This document shows positions 1-7,982 of a stretch of 24,428 nucleotides of DNA, piece after piece. Numbering within the stretch: the first letter of the stretch is position 1; every line of letters begins with the position of its first letter. This DNA comes from JACPLA01 sp035291905 (GTDB lineage Bacteria; Bacteroidota; Ignavibacteria; UBA10030), in the NCBI GenBank assembly GCA_035291905.1, contig DATDRF010000148.1:1-24428 (forward strand), in the 5' to 3' direction. The translations under genes and the position numbers were made by a program. The notes beneath the pieces are model-generated. The model saw nothing but the letters and a program-made list of their open reading frames with translations. It searched no databases and was not told where the DNA came from.

Positions 1-1542
1 ATCATTACGCGGGAAATGCCCGAGAATCCCGATTTTCGCTTCCGCGCTTTCTCGGGACTCTATGACCGGCCGCGATATGATGAATGGGACTGGTCGGAAA
101 GCATGCGTTTCAATTCCAGTCTCACCCTGGGATATGCAAACAGCGCCGGTCCGGTGAGATACATGTTCAGCGTGACGCGAACGGTCGACGAGAGTTATCG
201 GGAAAACGACGTCTATCATCGATGGAATCTGTTTTCGAAGTTTCGGTACGACCTTTCGGAACAACGGTCTTTGTCTCTGGTTGTCAATATGCTCGACCGT
301 AAGCATGGAAACTACTTTTGGTGGAAAAGCCTGAGGGAGGCGACACTGCCTGCCGCGGGTCAGCGGAACGGGAAGGTCACAAGCAGGAGAGGAAACGTCA
401 GTCTGGAGTACAAGGAGTTTCTCTCGGAGCGGCTTTTCTACACGGTGAAGGGGATGTATTTCGGCAACTTTTGGAGGGATGACAGCCTCGGGACGGTCCT
501 CAACGTCTCATCTTCGCATGTATTTCAGGGAGATGTTCAGGTAACCTATGAGGCGGACCCGCAGCACATCGTCACATTTGGAATTGCAGGCAACAGGGAT
601 GAGGTTATTTCGAATCTTTTCGGCAACCACCCCGGCTTTGGTTTGGCCGCATATGTGCAGGATGAGTTTTCCGTTACGGAGCAATGGAAACTGACCGCAG
701 GGATTCGGTATGATATTCAGAAAGCTTCCGTTCTTCCTGCAGCGTCGCGGTTGAGTCCCAAGCTCGGAGCCGTGTACCTGATTTCCGACGCGACGTCGCT
801 GCGCGGTTCGATGGGCTGGGGTTTTCGCTATCCTTCCATCGGCGAATTGTATGTCTCAAGTTCCACGAACGTGAGTCAGCTTGTCATTCTTCCGAATATC
901 AATCTCAAGGCGGAGAAAAGTCTGACGTACGAATTGGGAATGACACACTCAGTTGAGGACATCCTCGTCTTTGATGCCGCGTTGTATTCAAATGATTTCA
1001 GGGACCTGATAGAACCGGCAGTGAAGCTCAAGAACATCAAGAGCGGTCCGTCAGACACAGTAGGGCAGGACAGGGCGGTCGTGGAATTCGAGAACGTCAC
1101 GCGTGCCCGCATTCAGGGCTTCGAGGTGGGCCTCAAGATCGCATGGCTCGAGAGGGTCCTGAACACGGACATTGGCTATACCTATGTGTGGCCAAAGGAC
1201 CTCGCGGACCAAAGCATCATGAAATTCAGACCGCGTCACCTCTTCTACGCTTCGTCGGCCCTCACATTCTCGCCATTGCATTTCTCCGCGGATTATCGTT
1301 TTATCAGCCGCGTGGAACGAATCGACGACAACCTTATCCGTCTCGCTCCCATTATCCATGGCGACTATCGCGTCCCGATTCATGTGGTCGATGCGCGAGT
1401 CTCTGCTGTGCTCGCCGGAATTGGCCTCCCTCTGAGGGTGGGGTTCAATGTCAACAATCTTCTCAACTATCACTACGTGGAACTTGTAGGGAACCTCGCA
1501 CCTGTCCGCACATTTGTCCTCAGCATTGAAAGCGCCCTCTGA
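1..1542 (+). CDS. TonB-dependent outer-membrane receptor, C-terminal part (5' end outside window)
   Basis: The frame is open from base 1 to a TGA at 1540-1542, so the gene begins upstream of the window and 513 codons are visible. The translation is a run of alternating hydrophobic/polar strands rich in Tyr, Phe and Arg, typical of the barrel of a TonB-dependent receptor. There are features such as GIRYD near the middle, GWGFRYPSIGELY followed by LKAEKSLTYELG (the usual 'P.l.EL' and 'pE.s...E.G' strand pair), and a final NVNNLLNYHY block close to the C-terminus. Such receptors import siderophores, cobalamin, glycans or other ligands using TonB energy. The plug domain, the TonB box and any carboxypeptidase-like N-terminal domain are not visible, so the ligand cannot be inferred. 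The last residue is Leu rather than the Phe/Trp often found. The family is quite certain; the substrate is unknown. Confidence 0.85.
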   Translation: MITREMPENPDFRFRAFSGLYDRPRYDEWDWSESMRFNSSLTLGYANSAGPVRYMFSVTRTVDESYRENDVYHRWNLFSKFRYDLSEQRSLSLVVNMLDRKHGNYFWWKSLREATLPAAGQRNGKVTSRRGNVSLEYKEFLSERLFYTVKGMYFGNFWRDDSLGTVLNVSSSHVFQGDVQVTYEADPQHIVTFGIAGNRDEVISNLFGNHPGFGLAAYVQDEFSVTEQWKLTAGIRYDIQKASVLPAASRLSPKLGAVYLISDATSLRGSMGWGFRYPSIGELYVSSSTNVSQLVILPNINLKAEKSLTYELGMTHSVEDILVFDAALYSNDFRDLIEPAVKLKNIKSGPSDTVGQDRAVVEFENVTRARIQGFEVGLKIAWLERVLNTDIGYTYVWPKDLADQSIMKFRPRHLFYASSALTFSPLHFSADYRFISRVERIDDNLIRLAPIIHGDYRVPIHVVDARVSAVLAGIGLPLRVGFNVNNLLNYHYVELVGNLAPVRTFVLSIESAL

Positions 1543-1609
1543 GTCTTCTTGAATTCCTCTCAAGATAAGCGTATCATGAAGCATTGATATCTCACGCGAC
1601 GCCGAATCC

Positions 1610-2428
1610 ATGTACATCGATTCACACGCTCACATCTTTTTCAAAGAATTCAGTGAAGACTTCGCGGACGTACTTCGCCGATCGAAGGAAGCCGGGGTCT
1701 CTGCGATCATTGTCCCCGGGACGGATCTCGACACGAGCCGGCAGGCGGTTGCTCTCGCAGAAGCCCACGACGAAGTCTATGCCTGCGTGGGATTTCATCC
1801 TCACGATGCGGAAGAGGCATCGGACGAGAGCCTTGGACAGATAGAGGAACTAAGCCGGCATCAGAAAGTTGTGGCGATCGGAGAAATTGGCCTGGATTTC
1901 TTCTATGACTATTCGCCGCGCGAGCGTCAGGTTGAGGTCCTGAGGAAACAACTTGCGATTGCCGTTAGGAGGAATCTCCCCGTCGTTATCCATACGCGTG
2001 ACTCGGTCCCCGAGTCTCTTGAAGAAATAAAGTCAATCTCCGAAAAACACAGGGAATGGCGCTCGTCCGGATATGAGAAGGGACCGGTGCAGGGGGCCCG
2101 CGGAGTGTTTCATTGCTTCTCCGGAACGGCCGAGCAAGCAAGAACGTTGTTCTCAAATGGATTCTTCGTCTCATATCCGGGGATTGTGACCTTCAGGAAT
2201 TCCTCCGTTCTGGAGACATTAAAGTTGATCGGTTACGGGTCCATACTCTTGGAGACTGATTCCCCCTTTTTGGCGCCCGTACCCCTAAGGGGAAAGAGAA
2301 ACGAGCCGGCCAATATCCCTTTGATCGCAAACAAGATTGCCGAGGTGCTGCAGACAACGCCCTCAGTCATTGCAGAGAGTGCGTCGGCCAACACGCGTCA
2401 TCTTTTTTCCTTGCCTCGAACCGTATGA
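1610..2428 (+). CDS. TatD family metal-dependent hydrolase (DNase/RNase)
   Basis: This 272-residue protein has the full metal-ligand set of the TatD amidohydrolase family: the N-terminal HAH pair (H6, H8), E92 in GEIGLD, H128 in VIHTRD, H168 in FHCFSG and D217 in ETDSPF. The C-terminal region RGKRNEPANIP is also standard. Length is normal for the family (about 255-275). TatD proteins are cytoplasmic metal-dependent 3'-5' exonucleases implicated in DNA repair and RNA quality control; the paralogues TatD, YcfH and YjjV cannot be told apart here. ATG at 1610 is chosen because MYIDSHAH is the canonical start; no strong Shine-Dalgarno site precedes it. Its last codons overlap the sdaAB start (ATGA at 2425-2428), so translation is probably coupled. 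The functional reason for pairing with serine dehydratase is not obvious. Confidence 0.93.
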   Translation: MYIDSHAHIFFKEFSEDFADVLRRSKEAGVSAIIVPGTDLDTSRQAVALAEAHDEVYACVGFHPHDAEEASDESLGQIEELSRHQKVVAIGEIGLDFFYDYSPRERQVEVLRKQLAIAVRRNLPVVIHTRDSVPESLEEIKSISEKHREWRSSGYEKGPVQGARGVFHCFSGTAEQARTLFSNGFFVSYPGIVTFRNSSVLETLKLIGYGSILLETDSPFLAPVPLRGKRNEPANIPLIANKIAEVLQTTPSVIAESASANTRHLFSLPRTV

Positions 2429-3120
2429 CGGAACAACCAAGTATCTTTGATATCCTCGGACCGATCATGATCGGCCCCTCGAGTTCGCATACGGCGGGAG
2501 CAAGCCGAATCGGGTATATTGCCCGCCAGCTGCTGAACGACAAGCCGGTGAAAGCAGTTGTGACCCTTTACAATTCGTTTGCCAAAACGCACAAAGGTCA
2601 CAGAACCGACCGGGCAATCATAGGGGGAATCCTTGGGTTCGGTCCCGATGACGTGAGGATCCGCAATTCATTCGAAATTGCACATCAGGAGGGGCTTGAA
2701 TGGGAGTTTAAGATCAGTGGGGGAATCAACAAGCTCCATTCCAACACTGCCAGGATTCACCTGACGGGCCAGGGCGGAGGGACCGTTGAGATTGCAGGGG
2801 CTTCGTTGGGGGGTGGCAGAATCAAGATACAGGAGATCGAGGGATTTCATGTGGATTTCAGCGCCCACACGCACACGATCGTGATTATTGCCGAGGACAT
2901 TCCCGGAAGCATTAAGAACATTAGCGGGGCGATTGCGGAAAAAGGAACGAACATCGCCAACATGTATGTCGCCCGGGATGAGAAGATGGCAAATATGGTT
3001 ATCGAAGTCGACCAGTCCATCGATCGGGAGACCCTTAAGAAGATCGAATCGTTCAAGTGGGTGAAATTCGCACGAAGAGTCGAACCCGTTGCGGACGGCA
3101 GTTCCCGCTACGACAAATAA
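2425..3120 (+). CDS. sdaAB: L-serine dehydratase, iron-sulfur type, beta subunit
   Basis: This 231-residue protein opens with SIFDILGPIMIGPSSSHTAG, the signature of the serine dehydratase beta domain (about residues 4-145). It ends in an ACT domain (about 150-218, starting around HTIVIIAEDIPGS and running through GTNIANMYVARD). With the alpha subunit encoded next it forms the two-chain, oxygen-sensitive [4Fe-4S] L-serine deaminase that converts serine to pyruvate and ammonia in the cytoplasm. The ACT domain is usually a regulatory or serine-binding module. The start overlaps the TatD stop as ATGA, and the stop at 3118-3120 is followed ten bases later by sdaAA, so TatD, beta and alpha form one operon. 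Length and order match the Firmicutes/Bacteroidota two-subunit form. Confidence 0.95.
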   Translation: MTEQPSIFDILGPIMIGPSSSHTAGASRIGYIARQLLNDKPVKAVVTLYNSFAKTHKGHRTDRAIIGGILGFGPDDVRIRNSFEIAHQEGLEWEFKISGGINKLHSNTARIHLTGQGGGTVEIAGASLGGGRIKIQEIEGFHVDFSAHTHTIVIIAEDIPGSIKNISGAIAEKGTNIANMYVARDEKMANMVIEVDQSIDRETLKKIESFKWVKFARRVEPVADGSSRYDK

Positions 3121-3121
3121 C

Positions 3122-3125
3122 GGAG
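3122..3125 (+). promoter_or_regulatory. Ribosome binding site deciding the sdaAA start
   Basis: GGAG lies five bases upstream of ATG 3131 and just after the sdaAB stop. This favours 3131 over the upstream in-frame ATG at 3089. Confidence 0.7.
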
Positions 3126-3130
3126 TGAAC

Positions 3131-4018
3131 ATGGAATTCAACCTCCTCTCAGACATAGCAGTGTATTGCCGTCGCGAAGGAAAAGACATGGCTCAGGCCA
3201 TGGTTGATTATGAGATGCGGAACAAAGGATTGACGCGAGAGCAGGTTTATGATAATTTGAAGCGTGTCCTGTTGGTGATGGAAGATTCCGTCGATCAGGG
3301 GCTTACGCAGCAGGTTATCACTCCGAGCGGGATGCTGAACAACTGGGCAAAAAAAGTCTATGAAGGGACGACCGAAACATTGGGGTCGTCGCTGAAGAAG
3401 GCAGTGGCACGGGCGATTGCGGTGGGCGAGGTGAACGCCTGCATGGGGAAGATTGCCGCCGCACCTACGGCGGGATCGGCCGGAATCATGCCGGCTGTTC
3501 TGGTGACCATGATGGAAGAACACAAGATTCCGCGGCAGAGAATCCTTGATGCGCTTCTTGTTTCTTCTGCTGTTGGTTTGATTTTTGCCAAGAATTCGTC
3601 GTTTGCCGGTTCCGAGGCAGGATGTATGGGGGAAACGGGGAGCGCCGCAGCCATGGGTGCGGCGGCCATCACATACCTTCTGGGCGGCAAAGAAGAGATG
3701 ATTCTCGAATCAGTGGGATTTGCCTTGAAAGCGTCAATGGGGCTCGTCTGTGACCCGGTGGCCGGGTTGGTTGAAGAGCCCTGCACGACAAGAAACGCCG
3801 TAGGGGTCGCCAATGCATTCGTTTCCGCCCAGATGGCGCTTGTCGGAATCACCAGCCTTATCCCGGCGGACGAAGTGATCTTTGCCACCAAGGAAGTCGG
3901 TGACCTCATGTCCCCGCGTCTGAAAGAATCCGGGCAGGGGGGGCTTGCCAATACAAAGACAGGACGGGAAATACAGAAGAAGGTCTTTGACACGACCCGG
4001 GGCGGCGGACCGTCCTGA
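3131..4018 (+). CDS. sdaAA: L-serine dehydratase, iron-sulfur type, alpha subunit
   Basis: This 295-residue catalytic subunit shows the family's cluster cysteines: C165 in GCMGETG, and C207 and C218 in CDPVAGLVEEPC, spaced 11 residues as in characterised enzymes. Other family blocks are NACMGKIAAAPTAGSAG and CTTRNAVGVANAF. It deaminates L-serine to pyruvate together with SdaAB. I place the start at ATG 3131 (MEFNLLSDI...), because a GGAG Shine-Dalgarno lies at 3122-3125. An in-frame ATG at 3089 would extend the protein by 14 residues, but those codons lie inside sdaAB and do not resemble the family. A G7 run (3937-3943) near the 3' end sits in the glycine-rich tail. No clear terminator follows in the 64 bases before the next gene. 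Confidence 0.95.
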   Translation: MEFNLLSDIAVYCRREGKDMAQAMVDYEMRNKGLTREQVYDNLKRVLLVMEDSVDQGLTQQVITPSGMLNNWAKKVYEGTTETLGSSLKKAVARAIAVGEVNACMGKIAAAPTAGSAGIMPAVLVTMMEEHKIPRQRILDALLVSSAVGLIFAKNSSFAGSEAGCMGETGSAAAMGAAAITYLLGGKEEMILESVGFALKASMGLVCDPVAGLVEEPCTTRNAVGVANAFVSAQMALVGITSLIPADEVIFATKEVGDLMSPRLKESGQGGLANTKTGREIQKKVFDTTRGGGPS

Positions 4019-4065
4019 GTTCCCTGTATTGTATTCTTGCCTTCCTTTTTCTACCTTCTCATGAT

Positions 4066-4073
4066 TACTTTTG
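4066..4073 (+). promoter_or_regulatory. Possible Bacteroidota-type -7 element (TAnnTTTG)
   Basis: TACTTTTG matches the TAnnTTTG consensus reported for Bacteroidota primary sigma promoters and lies just before the HEAT-cyclophilin start at 4083. No matching TTTG element is present at the expected distance upstream, and the leader would be only a few bases, so this is weak. The rest of the 64-base gap holds no convincing hairpin. Confidence 0.2.
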
Positions 4074-4082
4074 CCTACACTC

Positions 4083-6200
4083 ATGTTGACCCGCTTTGTT
4101 GTCTCCACAATCCTTCTGTTTGGTTCGATTGCCTTCTCACAAAGGCTGAGCGATGACGAGCGCGAAATCCTGTGGCATCAGGATCAGCGGCTGATCAACG
4201 ACAGCGTGCTATTCCGCTATCTGGGCCACAAGGATTTAAAGTTACGTCGGCGAGCCGCAATCGCCCTGGGCAACATCCAGGACACCACTGCAATTCCAAA
4301 TCTTCTTCCTCTCCTCAATGATCGATCCTCCTCCGTGCGAGGTGCGGCCGCTTTCTCTCTTGGCTCCATCGGATCCCCACTGGCAGAGCAGGAGCTTGCA
4401 GAACGGCTGCGTTCGGAGACGACTCCCAGCGTCGTGACACGGTTGCTGGAAGCCCTCGGAAAGAGCGGCAGCGAGCACGTTTACGATGACGTCGTCTCGT
4501 TCGGTCTGCCAAGAAAGATGATATCCCTGAAGTCGGATCAGACACTCAGTATTGCGAGATTTGCCCTGCGTAACATCAAGTCGGAACGGGGCATTTGGTT
4601 TTGTTTTGATGCTTTGGAGGAACAGGATACGCGCACGAGATGGTGCGCGTTGTACGCCCTTTGGAGAATCGGCCCGCACGGAGCAATTGACGTTGAGGTT
4701 GCAAAACGGAAGGACATTCTGAAGAAGTTGTGCTACGACAAGAGTGCAGACATTCGAATGCACCTTGCCACACTCCTTTCGAAAACGAAATCTCAGGAAG
4801 GACTGGAGCTGCTCAAGGAGATACAGAAATTTGAGGGAAGACGGGGGCAGGGGAACTGGCGTGTTCGAGTGAATCTTGCCCGGGCATTCGGAGCCCTTGC
4901 TGCAAAAGATCACGACGCCCTTTCGCCCCTCCTCACGTATCTCGCTTCTTCGTCCGACCATGTGGCGATTTCGGCCTTGATGGCGCTTACCTCGCTGCCA
5001 CGGGAGGCCGTGAAGCGCCATGAAGACCCCGCCGGTCTTCGAAAGAGACTTGAACAGCTCGCAGCACCGACGAAGAAGAGGAGTGAGACCGTCCGCGGTG
5101 AGGCTCTTGTCGCCCTTGCGAGGCATTTTCCGGACGAGTTCAAGTACGATGGGCTTCTTTCCGACAAAAGAAGCTCGATCCGCCTGAAGTCAAAGGTCCT
5201 CGAGGCCTTGTCGGGCATTCCCGCCAGCGATCATCTTGCGGTGATGCTTGAAAAGCTGAACGACGATTCAATTCGCGTATCGATGGCGGCATGGGATTTC
5301 ATCAAAAAGCTCCTGTCTCCTGCAAGCTTCCGTTCCATAAGAAAGGACACGGCAGTCACAAACGAGCTGGGCAGCAAGCTCTTTCGTCGTGCCAAGATAT
5401 CACTTCTGAGAGAAGATATGGCCGTCACGACACTGGTCGCGAATGCGCTGGGAGATTCTGCTGTCTTTTCCTTCTTACTGCAGGAAGGGGTGGACGATCG
5501 TGCAGTCGAGGAATTGATGCTGGCGTACGCGAAACTGTCGGCGCCGAATGATGTTGAAGCGATGCAGGCAATTCTGGAGACGCTCGGGAAAATCGGGGAC
5601 AAACGTGCCGTTCCTCTCCTGGAACGCGCCATCCTCGACGTCGACAGGACGGTGGCTCTCTCCGCATCGGCGGCGCTGAAGCGCATCACGGGAAACAACT
5701 ACGATGACCAGGTGACAAAATCGACAAAGCCGATTTATGTCGACTACGGATGGAAATCGCTGGAAGTGATCGGGCAGAAACACAAGGCTGTCATCAACAC
5801 AAACAAAGGCACCATCACAATCCAATTTCTTAAAGAGCATGCACCATTTACAGTGCTCAGTTTCTACAAGCTTATCAGAAAGAAGTTCTTCAACAAACTG
5901 AATTTTCATCGCGTTGTACCGAATTTTGTCGTGCAGGGGGGGGATCCGCGGGGAGACGGCTGGGGCGGGCCGAATTATGCAATCCGTTCGGAATTCTCAC
6001 TGGTGAATTTCGAGCGGGGAAGTGTGGGGGTCGCAAGCGCAGGGAAGGATACGGAGGGTTGTCAATTCTTCATCACTCACACGCCTCAACCTCATCTCGA
6101 CGGCCGCTACACGGTCTTTGCCGTGGTCGTTGCCGGAATGGACGTTGTCGATAGGATGCAGATCGGCGACGACATTCTCTCCATCACGCTGTTACCTTAA
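4083..6200 (+). CDS. Exported HEAT-repeat protein with C-terminal cyclophilin-type peptidyl-prolyl isomerase
   Basis: This 705-residue protein starts with a signal peptide (hydrophobic stretch about residues 3-17, likely cleavage after AFS). It then carries helical HEAT-like repeats to about residue 540, clearest at 45-125 (RRRAAIALGNI, VRGAAAFSLGSI) and again around 490-535. A cyclophilin domain spans about 567-703. Active-site motifs are present: FHR with R610, QGGDP from Q618, QFFI from Q661 and HLDGRYTVF. The tryptophan found in cyclophilin A before LDG is His (H671), as in many bacterial cyclophilins, so cyclosporin sensitivity is unlikely. Probable role: periplasmic proline isomerisation/chaperoning with a scaffold for partners. 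A TTG at 4071 could extend it by four residues; ATG 4083 fits the signal peptide better. Its stop lies four bases from the convergent DUF4835 stop. Confidence 0.85.
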   Translation: MLTRFVVSTILLFGSIAFSQRLSDDEREILWHQDQRLINDSVLFRYLGHKDLKLRRRAAIALGNIQDTTAIPNLLPLLNDRSSSVRGAAAFSLGSIGSPLAEQELAERLRSETTPSVVTRLLEALGKSGSEHVYDDVVSFGLPRKMISLKSDQTLSIARFALRNIKSERGIWFCFDALEEQDTRTRWCALYALWRIGPHGAIDVEVAKRKDILKKLCYDKSADIRMHLATLLSKTKSQEGLELLKEIQKFEGRRGQGNWRVRVNLARAFGALAAKDHDALSPLLTYLASSSDHVAISALMALTSLPREAVKRHEDPAGLRKRLEQLAAPTKKRSETVRGEALVALARHFPDEFKYDGLLSDKRSSIRLKSKVLEALSGIPASDHLAVMLEKLNDDSIRVSMAAWDFIKKLLSPASFRSIRKDTAVTNELGSKLFRRAKISLLREDMAVTTLVANALGDSAVFSFLLQEGVDDRAVEELMLAYAKLSAPNDVEAMQAILETLGKIGDKRAVPLLERAILDVDRTVALSASAALKRITGNNYDDQVTKSTKPIYVDYGWKSLEVIGQKHKAVINTNKGTITIQFLKEHAPFTVLSFYKLIRKKFFNKLNFHRVVPNFVVQGGDPRGDGWGGPNYAIRSEFSLVNFERGSVGVASAGKDTEGCQFFITHTPQPHLDGRYTVFAVVVAGMDVVDRMQIGDDILSITLLP

Positions 6201-6204
6201 GAGT

Positions 6205-7104
6205 TTATCTGAGACTGTATTCCTGGTAGGTCGTCTGATGGTTTGGATCGGCCGCACCCAGCCGTTTATAGACGGCGCGGTCGGGGTACTTGAGAAAGAG
6301 TTCCGCAATCTCCATGTACTTCGTATCGAAGAAGGTCTTGAGAAGTACGCTGCGCGGATTCTGCTTTTGCCAGGTCTCTGCAATGGACTCGATGGCCGAT
6401 AACATCGCCGTCAGGCCGTTCAGAGTCTCGGTCTCCAGGAGGTCAATTCCCTCAAAATGATAGTTGTAGAATGCCAACCGGAACGGCTGGTATTTCGGAT
6501 TGATCAGCTCGTCCGCAAAGGAGAAACGGCTGTAGTTGACAGATTGGTTTTGCCATTCGGTGGCGTAGGAAGATCCCGCCGCCTGGCCGCAAATGTTGAT
6601 CGCTTTTTGAAAATAAGGCGTGCCGGATAGTTCGGTGTATGATTCAAAATCAAATCCAAGAATCAGATACGCATAGTAATCGAGAAAATCCGCGACGGGA
6701 TCGAATTGAAATTCGTCGTGGTAGATGGGCTTGTTTGGGAGATATTCGAATTCCCATTTTTCATCCATAATCCTGAGGATGATCGTCTCTTTGTCGGTCC
6801 TCTCAACCCCCCTGTAGACCGGCCGTCTGCTGCCGATGAACACCTGGGCGGTGTATTTGTTGTCTCCTCCCCCTGGTAGGAAGAAAATGTCCATCGAGCA
6901 GTTGATCTTTTCCCCCCCAAGGTCCTCTGTAGTCCATCGGAAATTGTTAAGGTATTGTTCAACATCGCGCTCAAAATCTTTGAGGTAATCCCTCGAGGCC
7001 GATGGGACCTGCTCAACATTAACAGTCACGTTGCAGTTCAATTCCTGTGCCTGGAGAATGAAGGGAAGAACGGCAAGAACAAGAATGATAAGAAATCGAT
7101 GCAT
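6205..7104 (-). CDS. DUF4835 family protein (PorD-like, type IX secretion associated)
   Basis: The minus-strand protein has 299 residues with a signal peptide (MHRFLIILVLAVLPFILQAQ). The mature start ELNCNVTVN, the 'NNFRWT' block, the INCSMDIFF block and a DYYAYLILGFDFESY motif are characteristic of the Bacteroidota DUF4835 family. As I recall, members of this family have been annotated as PorD, a type IX secretion component; the biochemical role is not established. Length matches the family (about 300). I start at ATG 7104 because GGAG at 7111-7114 lies six bases upstream; an in-frame GTG at 7116 would add four residues and destroy that site. A sigma-70-like promoter precedes it. The gene stands alone, divergent from the PorV/PorQ-like gene and convergent with the HEAT-cyclophilin gene. 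Confidence 0.88.
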   Translation of the reverse strand: MHRFLIILVLAVLPFILQAQELNCNVTVNVEQVPSASRDYLKDFERDVEQYLNNFRWTTEDLGGEKINCSMDIFFLPGGGDNKYTAQVFIGSRRPVYRGVERTDKETIILRIMDEKWEFEYLPNKPIYHDEFQFDPVADFLDYYAYLILGFDFESYTELSGTPYFQKAINICGQAAGSSYATEWQNQSVNYSRFSFADELINPKYQPFRLAFYNYHFEGIDLLETETLNGLTAMLSAIESIAETWQKQNPRSVLLKTFFDTKYMEIAELFLKYPDRAVYKRLGAADPNHQTTYQEYSLR

Positions 7105-7110
7105 GATGAG

Positions 7111-7114
7111 CTCC
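7111..7114 (-). promoter_or_regulatory. Ribosome binding site of the DUF4835 gene
   Basis: On the minus strand GGAG stands six bases before ATG 7104. This is the reason to reject the GTG start at 7116. Confidence 0.65.
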
Positions 7115-7127
7115 ACTGTTCCGATGA

Positions 7128-7156
7128 AATATAGAGAAATAACCTTCCCCCGGCAA
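7128..7156 (-). promoter_or_regulatory. Sigma-70-like promoter for the DUF4835 gene
   Basis: Reading the minus strand, TTGCCG (7156-7151), a 17-base spacer and TATATT (7133-7128) give a 4/6 and 5/6 match to the -35/-10 consensus. The predicted transcript start is near 7121, about 17 bases before the start codon. The -35 box touches the Shine-Dalgarno of the divergent gene. Confidence 0.5.
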
Positions 7157-7160
7157 GGAG
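7155..7160 (+). promoter_or_regulatory. Ribosome binding site of the PorV/PorQ-like gene
   Basis: AAGGAG lies six bases before ATG 7167. It selects this start over the out-of-frame ATG at 7162. Confidence 0.75.
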
Positions 7161-7166
7161 TATGAG

Positions 7167-7982
7167 ATGAATCGAATGGTTGTGTTGGTTATCGTTGTGC
7201 TGGGCAGCGCAACTCACACTCATTGCGGCGAAAACGGAAAGGGTGTCCGATCGATTGGGCTCGCCGGTGTGCGCACAGTGTTGCCCGGAGACTCGTGGGC
7301 AGTCGCTCACAATCCGGCGATGCTCACGATGCAGCGGCAACCCGGTATTTCCGCATTTGCCTCGCCGGGACTTTTCGGCCTCAAAGAGCTGCGGATGGTC
7401 GCACTGAACAGTTCATTTTCACTTGCCGGAGTGGCCGTCGCAGCCGGTTTCGAGCATTTCGGGTTTGACTTGTACAAAGAACTCGGTATTGAGGTCGGAG
7501 TGGGACACACGATAGCGGAGGGCCTGTCAGTCGGGCTTGCCATGGATTTGCGGAGCACCACTATCAAGGGGTATGGAAGGACTTATGGGGTCGTGGTGAC
7601 GGCCGGATGGGGAGTGCGGATCATCGAGGGGCTGCACATAGGTTTTGCAGGCGAAAACATATTGGGTGAAACGATAGGCGTCATTCGTCAGCGGCTTCCC
7701 CAGAAAGCGGCGATGGGAGTCTCCTACAATCCTCTTCCGTACCTGATCGTGTTCCTTGAAGGTGAAAAGGATGTCAGACATCCATTGATGGCGAGATGGG
7801 CCCTCGAACTACTTCCGCTCGAGAGCATTGCCCTGCGTTTGGGGATGGCGAACAATCCCGATATCGTTTCCGCGGGCGTTTCGGTACGCCATGAATCGCT
7901 GGAGTTTGGATACGCCGGCTTTCTGCACGCGCAGTTGGGTTGGACACACCAGGTCGAAGTCACAGTGTGGATCGCACAATGA
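7167..7982 (+). CDS. PorV/PorQ-like (FadL-type) outer-membrane beta-barrel protein
   Basis: The 271-residue product has a signal peptide (hydrophobic core about residues 4-14) and then GVRSIGLAGVRTVLPGDS..AVAHNPAML. This is the N-terminal pattern of PorV/PorQ and related FadL-fold barrels, in which a glycine-rich segment leads to an NPA motif. The remainder is alternating beta strands ending at VEVTVWIAQ. PorV/PorQ proteins act at the outer membrane as shuttle or attachment components of type IX secretion, but many relatives of this fold have unknown roles. It is shorter than PorQ/PorV (about 330-390), so an orthologous assignment would be unsafe. It is the first gene of the tightly coupled cluster and shares ATGA with the next gene. 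The divergent DUF4835 gene strengthens the T9SS hint. Confidence 0.65.
   Translation: MNRMVVLVIVVLGSATHTHCGENGKGVRSIGLAGVRTVLPGDSWAVAHNPAMLTMQRQPGISAFASPGLFGLKELRMVALNSSFSLAGVAVAAGFEHFGFDLYKELGIEVGVGHTIAEGLSVGLAMDLRSTTIKGYGRTYGVVVTAGWGVRIIEGLHIGFAGENILGETIGVIRQRLPQKAAMGVSYNPLPYLIVFLEGEKDVRHPLMARWALELLPLESIALRLGMANNPDIVSAGVSVRHESLEFGYAGFLHAQLGWTHQVEVTVWIAQ

Noticed and set aside
1547..1565. Small inverted repeat TCTTGA/TCAAGA after the receptor gene, considered as a terminator
   Set aside because: Only six base pairs, AT-rich, and with no T-tract; too weak to call.
1051..1617. Minus-strand open frame of 188 codons across the receptor 3' end
   Set aside because: Antisense to the conserved barrel strands, with a low-complexity acidic/histidine-rich translation; judged a shadow frame.
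3089..3130. Upstream in-frame ATG for sdaAA
   Set aside because: The extra 14 residues overlap sdaAB and lack similarity to the family, and a good ribosome site sits before ATG 3131.
4242..5126. Long minus-strand open frame (294 codons) inside the HEAT-cyclophilin gene
   Set aside because: It lies wholly antisense to a gene with clear domains, its translation has no recognisable motif, and it has no ribosome site; it is a codon-usage shadow.
7130..7135. TATAGA on the plus strand as a -10 box for the PorV/PorQ-like gene
   Set aside because: No acceptable -35 hexamer is found 16-18 bases upstream, so a promoter for the cluster could not be supported here, though one is expected nearby.
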